This document shows, piece by piece, positions 58,904 to 64,000 of a DNA stretch of 64,000 bases. Made by a program: the position numbers and the translations under genes. The DNA is from Bradyrhizobium sacchari (lineage in GTDB: Bacteria > Pseudomonadota > Alphaproteobacteria > Rhizobiales > Xanthobacteraceae), in contig NZ_LWIG01000057.1 of the NCBI RefSeq assembly GCF_002068095.1, forward strand, positions 1 through 64,000, read 5' to 3'. The notes under the pieces are model-generated. The model was given only the letters and a program-made list of their open reading frames with translations. It was not told the origin of the DNA and made no database searches. Positions within the stretch are counted from its first letter, which is position 1; the number at the start of each line of letters is the position of its first letter.

Positions 58904-59707
58904 TTAGAACCGCGGGGGTCGCCGTTCGAAGAACGCGCTGACGCCCTCACAGAAATCGTCCGTCGCGGCGCATGCGATGAAGGCCATCCGCTCGCGATCG
59001 AGCTGGCTATCGAAATCCGACGTCGCGGCTGTCTCGACCAGCGCCTTGATGCGGGCCATCGCCATCGGCGCAACTTCGGCGAGGTGCTGCGCCATGACGA
59101 TCGCCTGCTCAGCAAGTTGGCCAGCCGGCACCAGCCGGTTGACCAGACCGAGCGCCAGCGCTTCCTGCGCCGACACCGGCGTGTTCAGGCACATCAGTTC
59201 GAGCGCGCGCCGCGCGCCGACCGCGCGCGTCAGCGACCATGTGGTGCCCCCGTCCGGGCTGGTCCCGAGTTTCGAATAGCCCGAGATCAGCCGAGCATCG
59301 TCGGCCATCACGGCGAGATCGCACGCCAGCGCGAGACCTACGCCGCCGCCAGCGACATTTCCGGCCACCGCTGCGATCACCGGCTTCGGCATTGCGCGCA
59401 TCTCGCGCAGCATCGCGTGGAAGCCGTCGATCAGACCTGCCGCAACCTGTGACGCCGTGGACAGCTCGCGATGGAACGTCAAGAGATCTGCACCCGCCAT
59501 AAAGCAGCGACCGTTGCCGATCAGAACAGCGCTACGGATGCTGGCGTCTTCCCGCACGCCTCGAAGCGCGGCCCGGATCGCCTCGATCATCTCCGCATCG
59601 ACCGCATTGAGGCGGTCCGGCCGGTTGAACCGGATCATGGCAACCGCACCATGGGTCTCCCGCAAAACCGGTGCGTCGCCGCTCGCATTCGCACGTCCCT
59701 TCGACAT
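58904..59707 (-). CDS. Enoyl-CoA hydratase/isomerase family protein
   Basis: A 267-residue crotonase-fold protein. It has IRFNRPDRLNAVDAEM, the oxyanion-hole part GRCFMAGADLLTF, NVAGGGVGLALACDLAVMAD and SKLGTSPDGGTTWSL. The last motif carries Asp at the position typical of PaaG-like isomerases rather than the Glu pair of true hydratases. It probably moves or hydrates a double bond of an acyl-CoA. It follows the acyl-CoA ligase gene at 32 bases and belongs to the minus-strand run from the carboxylase genes. Confidence 0.88.
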   Translation of the reverse strand: MSKGRANASGDAPVLRETHGAVAMIRFNRPDRLNAVDAEMIEAIRAALRGVREDASIRSAVLIGNGRCFMAGADLLTFHRELSTASQVAAGLIDGFHAMLREMRAMPKPVIAAVAGNVAGGGVGLALACDLAVMADDARLISGYSKLGTSPDGGTTWSLTRAVGARRALELMCLNTPVSAQEALALGLVNRLVPAGQLAEQAIVMAQHLAEVAPMAMARIKALVETAATSDFDSQLDRERMAFIACAATDDFCEGVSAFFERRPPRF

Positions 59708-59739
59708 TACGCTACCTCCTTGGCGATGCGCACTGTTCT

Positions 59740-61245
59740 CTAGGCGAAAAGCGCCTTGGTCTTACCCCGGTCGATCCGACCGTCGTCGAGACGCGGCAGA
59801 GCCGTCGTCAGCACCAGATGTTTCGGCCGCTTGTAGCGGGCGGTACGGCCGGCGACGAAAGCGGAAATCTCTTCGGTGGTCGCGACGCTGCCCGCATGCA
59901 GGATGCATACGGCCTTGATCGCCTCGCCCCACTCCTTATCGGGCACGCCGAACACGACGGCCTCAGCGATCGCGGCATGGGCTTTCAGCGCGGCTTCGAC
60001 TTCTGCGGGATAGACGTTCTCGCCGCCGGGCTTGATCAGTTCCTTGGCGGGGCTGCGGCCGCGGTACCAGAGATAACCGTCGGCATCAAAGGCACCGTTG
60101 TCCCCGGTATGATGCCAACCGTTGCGAAAAGTTGTCGCGGTGTCGTCAGGACAATTCCAATAGCCTTCGAACACGCCGGGTCCGCGCACCACGATCTCGC
60201 CGGCTTCTCCCGGCGGCACCGGACCATCGTCCTCATCGACGACGGCGATGGAGACGTTCAGGACCGGTCGGCCGGCCGAGCCCGGCCGGTCGCGGAACGG
60301 CGCCATGGTCACGAAGCCGGATGTTTCGGTCTGGCCGAATCCGGCATAGAAGCAGGCGTCGCGACAGGTCGTCTCGAACCGCGCGATCGTGTCCGGCGTA
60401 TCGAGCCCACTCACCACGCGCAGGCTCGCCAGCGACCGCCCATCACCGGCCGCATCGAGCAGCAAGCCGAGCATCGGGGCGAACTCTACGAACAGCGTGA
60501 CCCTTTCCGAGGCGATCAGCTTCACCGCTTCCTGCGCATCGAATCGCGGCGCGACGACACTCGCCGCGCCCGCACAAAAGCAGGTCAGCAACAGATTGAG
60601 ACCGGCGATGTGAAACAGCGGCAGCGGCGCGTAGCTGATATCGCCCCCCCGGACCGACCAGGCGTGGATCGCCTGCATCGCATTGGCCAGCAATCCGCTC
60701 TGCGAGACCAACGCGCCGCGCGGGTGACCGCCGACCGCCGCGGTGTGGATCATCACGAGTACACCGTCGCCGTCATGCGGTGGAGGCACAGCGGCCGCGC
60801 CGGATAGGCAATCGTCGAGCCCGACGAACGGCGCCGCCGCAAGGCCGAGGCCGATCCAGCGCGCGATGCCGGCAAATTCCGGCCGCGCTGTGAGGAACAC
60901 CGTATGGTGTGTGGTGTCAGAGATGACCAGTTTCGGAGCGGCGTCGGCGACAATATAGGCGATCTCGCCGGAGCTCAGGCGCCAATTGATCGGAACCAGC
61001 ACGGCGCCGAGCCATGCCGCAGCGCCATAGAGGTCGACGAACTCCGGACAGTTGTCGGCGACGACCACGATGCGATCGCCATGGGCGATGCCGAGCTTTG
61101 AGAGCGCCGCCGCTAGCCGCCTGACACGAATAAGGTAATCGGCATGAGAAATGCGCCGGTCGCCGAACACGAACGCAGTGCGGTTCGGAAAGATCGCCGC
61201 ATTGCGCCTCATGACGTCGACCAGCGTGAACGACCGCAGCCCCAT
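59740..61245 (-). CDS. Acyl-CoA ligase (AMP-dependent synthetase)
   Basis: A 501-residue protein from an ATG at 61245 with GGAGGGAGC directly upstream; the longer frame to 61404 is inside the carboxylase gene. It has SHADYLIRVRRLAAAL, a P-loop that reads VMIHTAAVGGHPRGA (so the usual Ser/Thr-Gly run is altered), YAGFGQTE, HTGDNGAFDADGYLWYRGR and catalytic-Lys region KRPKHLVL...GRIDRGKTK. The altered P-loop (TAAVGGHPRG) is common in one group of family members and does not prove inactivity. It should activate the acid that enters the carboxylase pathway. Confidence 0.87.
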   Translation of the reverse strand: MGLRSFTLVDVMRRNAAIFPNRTAFVFGDRRISHADYLIRVRRLAAALSKLGIAHGDRIVVVADNCPEFVDLYGAAAWLGAVLVPINWRLSSGEIAYIVADAAPKLVISDTTHHTVFLTARPEFAGIARWIGLGLAAAPFVGLDDCLSGAAAVPPPHDGDGVLVMIHTAAVGGHPRGALVSQSGLLANAMQAIHAWSVRGGDISYAPLPLFHIAGLNLLLTCFCAGAASVVAPRFDAQEAVKLIASERVTLFVEFAPMLGLLLDAAGDGRSLASLRVVSGLDTPDTIARFETTCRDACFYAGFGQTETSGFVTMAPFRDRPGSAGRPVLNVSIAVVDEDDGPVPPGEAGEIVVRGPGVFEGYWNCPDDTATTFRNGWHHTGDNGAFDADGYLWYRGRSPAKELIKPGGENVYPAEVEAALKAHAAIAEAVVFGVPDKEWGEAIKAVCILHAGSVATTEEISAFVAGRTARYKRPKHLVLTTALPRLDDGRIDRGKTKALFA

Positions 61246-61289
61246 GCTCCCTCCTCTGTCGCGACCTTTCCCTTCGCAACCATGCCGGG

Positions 61290-62897
61290 CTAGAAGCGGA
61301 AGACGCCGTAGCCCTTCTGCCCCAGCGGCGCATTGAGCGAGGCCGAAATCGCCACCCCAAGTGCATTGCGCGTGTCGACGGGATCGATGATGCCGTCGTC
61401 CCACAACTCCGATGTCGAGTAGTAGGCCGAGATCTGCTCCTGATAGGCGGTGAGCGTTTCCGTGCGCACACGCGCCAGCGTCGCCTGGTCGACTGGCTCG
61501 CCCGACCGGCGCATCTGGTTCGCCTTGACCTCTGCCAGCGTGTTGGCGGCCTGGTCGCCCCCCATCACGCCGATCTGGTGGTTAGGCCAGGCCAGCAGCA
61601 GGCGCGCATCGAAAGCGCGGCCGCACATGCCGTAGTTGCCGGCGCCGAACGAGCCGTTGCACATTACGGTAAATTTGGGGACACGCGCGCAGCTCTGAGC
61701 CATGATCATCTTGGCGCCGTCCTTGGTGATGCCCCGCCGCTCGTAATCGCGGCCGATCATGTAGCCCGTGATATTCTGCAGGAACACCAGCGGCGTGTTG
61801 TTCTGGTCGCACAGCTCGATGAAGTGCCCGCCCTTCAGCGAGGAATCGTTGAACAATACCCCGTTGTTGGCGAGGATGCCGACCTTGAAGCCCCAGATAT
61901 TGGCGTAGCCGCAGACCAGTGTCGAGCCGTAGTTCGGCTGGTACTCGTGGAAGCGGCTGCCGTCAACGATGCGCGCGATGATCTCGCGCATGTCGAACTG
62001 CTTTTTGATGTCGTCCGGCAGAATTCCGTAGAGCTCCTGCGGATCGTAGGCCGGCGCCTCCGGCGGGTCTCGCTGAATCGGCCACTTCTGCGCCTGGTCC
62101 CATTGCGCGACGATTTCGCGGCCGATCAGGATCGCTTCATTCTCATTCGCGGCCGGGTAGTCGCAGGTACCGCTGACGCTGGTATGCATGTCGGCGCCGC
62201 CGAGTTCCTCGACAGTGGATTCCTCGCCGGTCGCAGCCTTTACCAGCGGCGGGCCGCCGAGAAACACCGCCCCGGTGCCGCGCACGATCACACTGTAGTC
62301 CGACAGCGCCGGAATATAGGCGCCGCCCGCCGTGCAATGGCCGAACACCAGGGATAGCTGCTTGACGCCCATCTTGGACAGAATCGACTGATTGCGGAAG
62401 ATGCGTCCGGCCATGTGCCGGTCCGGAAACAGCTCCGATTGCAGCGGCAGGAAGCCGCCGGCGGAATCGCAGAGGTGAATCACCGGAAGCCGGTTCTCGA
62501 TTGCGATGTCGAGCGCACGTACGATCTTCTTGACCGAAAGCGGATACCAGGCGCCGCCCTTCACGGTCGGATCGTCGGCGCGTATGATCGTCTCGCGCCC
62601 GCTGACGATTCCGATGCCGACAATCGAGCTCGCCGACGGCGATTCGCCTTCATAGGCCATGTTGGCGGCCAGCGACGACAGTTCGAGGAACGGCGTGCCG
62701 GGGTCGAGCAATTTTTCGATCCGCTCGCGCGGCCTCATCTTGCCCTGGCTCGACAGGCGTTCGAGATCGCGTTTCGGCCTGACGTGGCGTGCGCGGTCCT
62801 GCTTGGCGCGAAACTGCGCGACGAGTTCGCGGTTGCGCGCATCGTTACGGCGGAAATCCGTACCCGAAGTGGAAATCATCGACTGGATCTTGCGCAT
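61290..62897 (-). CDS. Acyl-CoA carboxylase carboxyltransferase (beta) subunit
   Basis: A 535-residue protein of the methylcrotonyl/geranyl/propionyl-CoA carboxylase family. It has RPRERIEKLLDPGTPFLELS, VIHLCDSAGGFLPLQSELFP, GHCTAGGAYIPALSD, FLGGPPLVKAATGE, QNITGYMIGR and NGSFGAGNYGMCGRAFD. The GGGFLPLQ-type and FGAGNYGMCGRA motifs place it nearer methylcrotonyl- or geranyl-CoA carboxylase than acetyl-CoA carboxylase. It transfers CO2 from biotin to an acyl-CoA. ATG 62897 lies just after the carrier stop; M25 (62879) is an alternative. Substrate not fixed. Confidence 0.9.
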   Translation of the reverse strand: MRKIQSMISTSGTDFRRNDARNRELVAQFRAKQDRARHVRPKRDLERLSSQGKMRPRERIEKLLDPGTPFLELSSLAANMAYEGESPSASSIVGIGIVSGRETIIRADDPTVKGGAWYPLSVKKIVRALDIAIENRLPVIHLCDSAGGFLPLQSELFPDRHMAGRIFRNQSILSKMGVKQLSLVFGHCTAGGAYIPALSDYSVIVRGTGAVFLGGPPLVKAATGEESTVEELGGADMHTSVSGTCDYPAANENEAILIGREIVAQWDQAQKWPIQRDPPEAPAYDPQELYGILPDDIKKQFDMREIIARIVDGSRFHEYQPNYGSTLVCGYANIWGFKVGILANNGVLFNDSSLKGGHFIELCDQNNTPLVFLQNITGYMIGRDYERRGITKDGAKMIMAQSCARVPKFTVMCNGSFGAGNYGMCGRAFDARLLLAWPNHQIGVMGGDQAANTLAEVKANQMRRSGEPVDQATLARVRTETLTAYQEQISAYYSTSELWDDGIIDPVDTRNALGVAISASLNAPLGQKGYGVFRF

Positions 62898-62901
62898 GCT
62901 C

Positions 62902-63408
62902 TCAGGCCTCGTCCATCGGCTCGAGCCGCGCCAAAAGTTCGTCCTTGTCAAAACTCTCGCCGGACTTCTTCAGCACGTCGATAAGCCGGCCGTCGCGCGG
63001 CGCGGCCAGCGCCGTCTGCAATTTCATGCTCTCGATCGTGACCACGGTCTCGCCGCGCGTCACCTGCTCGCCCACCAGCTTGTGCACCGAGACGATCGCG
63101 CCAGGCATCGGCGCATGGATTTCGTCGCGCGTGGCATCGTGGCCGGCGCTTTCCTCCCGCGGATCGGTCAGCACGACCTCGAGGGTGCGACCCGCAACAC
63201 GAACGAAACAGGTCTCGCGGCCGCCCTCGTCGACAAGGGCGCGGGCAATAGCCGTGGCGTCGCCATCGATCGTTATCGAGCCGACCGGCTCATCCGACCA
63301 TTCCAGTATTTCGTGGGTGCGCCCGTCGACCCTGAGTACCAGATGCGGCTTGCGCCTGACGATCTCGATCGAATGCTTTTGGCCGTCCAGCGTCAGGTGC
63401 AGGGGCAT
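62902..63408 (-). CDS. Separate biotin carboxyl carrier protein for acyl-CoA carboxylase
   Basis: A 168-residue protein. Residues 1-85 have a beta-rich region like the linker domain of carboxylase alpha subunits. Residues 95-165 are the biotinyl domain: APMPGAIVSVHKLVGEQVTR and TIESMKLQTAL, with biotinylated Lys129 in ESMKL. The TGA of the biotin carboxylase gene overlaps its ATG (TGATG, 63410-63406), with GGAGG upstream. In related enzymes this region is fused to biotin carboxylase in one alpha subunit of about 660 residues; here it is a separate gene. Confidence 0.88.
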   Translation of the reverse strand: MPLHLTLDGQKHSIEIVRRKPHLVLRVDGRTHEILEWSDEPVGSITIDGDATAIARALVDEGGRETCFVRVAGRTLEVVLTDPREESAGHDATRDEIHAPMPGAIVSVHKLVGEQVTRGETVVTIESMKLQTALAAPRDGRLIDVLKKSGESFDKDELLARLEPMDEA

Positions 63409-64000
63409 CAGTTCCTCCACCCGGCCATCGAGGCATGGGGCTCCCCGACAACGGTGATGGCGTCTCGGAATGCGCGCTGTCCAAGGGCTGCCGCAATCAG
63501 AACGTGGTCGCGGAGGCGTTCGTCGACCGCTGCCGGTGCGAGAACGTCCGCATGCTCGGCAATGAAGTTTGTATGCAGCGCACCGTCCCGGAAAGCCGCA
63601 TTTTCCACCGTGCGGATCAGATAGTCGATATTGGTCCGCAACCCGAGAATCGTGAGCTGTTTCAGCGCGGCCACCATGCGATCGGTCGCCTCCGCGCGAT
63701 CCTTGCCCCACACGACGAGCTTGGCCAGCATCGGATCGAAATCCGCCGTCACCCGCTGACCCTGCTCTAGCGAGTTGTCGAAGCGGATATATTCGGCGCT
63801 GGGCACGCGCAGCAATCGGATCGGCCCGGTCGCCGGCAGAAAGCCTGCGTCGGCGTCTTCGGCGCAGATCCGGCATTCGATTGCATGTCCGTCGGCGCAG
63901 ACTTGCCGCTGGGTCAGCGGTAGCGGACCTCCGGCAGCGATCTCGATTTGCGCCCGAACGAGGTCGATGCCGCAGATCATCTCGGTGACGGGGTGTTCGA
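63408..64000 (-). CDS. Biotin carboxylase subunit, C-terminal part (5' end outside window)
   Basis: The open minus-strand frame from the right edge to a TGA at 63408 gives 196 codons. It starts within EHPVTEMICGIDLVRAQIEI, the biotin carboxylase signature after the ATP-grasp domain. AIECRICAEDADAGFLPATG and DFDPMLAKLVVWGKDRAEA follow, and the protein ends ASMAGWRN without a biotinyl domain. It makes carboxybiotin from bicarbonate and ATP, working with the carrier next to it and the 62897 subunit. The upstream part, including the ATP site, is outside the window. Confidence 0.9.
   Translation of the reverse strand, partial: EHPVTEMICGIDLVRAQIEIAAGGPLPLTQRQVCADGHAIECRICAEDADAGFLPATGPIRLLRVPSAEYIRFDNSLEQGQRVTADFDPMLAKLVVWGKDRAEATDRMVAALKQLTILGLRTNIDYLIRTVENAAFRDGALHTNFIAEHADVLAPAAVDERLRDHVLIAAALGQRAFRDAITVVGEPHASMAGWRN

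Noticed and set aside
1..64000. tRNA, rRNA, riboswitch or CRISPR elements
   Set aside because: None could be recognised by eye; a covariance-model scan would be the decisive test.

Overview
The window looks like a chromosomal segment of a high-GC alphaproteobacterium of the Bradyrhizobium type. The basis is the overall base composition, the fused LivM-LivG transporter gene, the many periplasmic binding proteins for small acids, and small proteins of a kind I associate with Bradyrhizobium. This is inference from gene content; no marker gene is present.

Region 1 (1-4601, minus strand) holds two adenylate-forming acyl-CoA ligases. The first runs off the left edge. The second is a three-part protein: an acetoacetyl-CoA-synthetase-like domain, an acyl carrier domain and a C-terminal left-handed beta-helix acyltransferase. 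Region 2 (about 4600-30500) is an exopolysaccharide or O-antigen type locus scarred by insertion-sequence remnants and pseudogenes. A minus-strand operon (18014 down to 11911) makes an amino-sugar precursor (oxidoreductase, aminotransferase, N-acyltransferase) and carries the initiating phosphoglycosyl transferase and two GT4 glycosyltransferases. Plus-strand genes supply a Wzy-like polymerase/ligase, a GT4 enzyme, a Wzx-like flippase, methyltransferases, two AsnB-like amidotransferases, a beta-helix lyase-like protein and an outer-membrane export protein. The chain-length regulator appears only as a decayed fragment, and galE only as a broken 3' fragment. A methyltransferase gene at 5407 lies between the right end of one IS3-like element and the left end of another of the same kind.

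Region 3 (31248-36440, plus strand) encodes exported or small proteins: a coiled-coil protein with 53-residue tandem repeats, a TAXI-type binding protein, a VasI/TagO-like protein, a DsrE-like protein and a 75-aa protein.

Region 4 (36503-64000) is a dense catabolic and transport island. One long minus-strand operon (46577 down to 37195) encodes an MmgE/PrpD protein, a carboxymuconolactone decarboxylase-like protein, a metallo-beta-lactamase-fold lactonase-like enzyme, a GntR/FCD regulator, an NMT1-type ABC importer, a NodB-like deacetylase, a fumarylacetoacetase-family enzyme and a MetE-like methyltransferase. A divergent plus-strand operon encodes a 3-hydroxyisobutyrate-dehydrogenase-like enzyme, a second MmgE/PrpD protein, a Liv-type ABC importer with two tandem binding proteins, a second carboxymuconolactone decarboxylase-like protein, two short-chain dehydrogenases, a second GntR/FCD regulator and a tricarboxylate-type binding protein. 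The right end (minus strand) encodes an enoyl-CoA hydratase/isomerase, an acyl-CoA ligase and a biotin-dependent acyl-CoA carboxylase whose biotin carboxylase and biotin carrier are separate genes. The two large operons diverge at 46640-46676, where two opposed sigma70-like promoters overlap an 11-bp palindrome fitting the FCD operator pattern. The likely overall role is uptake and CoA-dependent breakdown of an unidentified organic acid or lactone.
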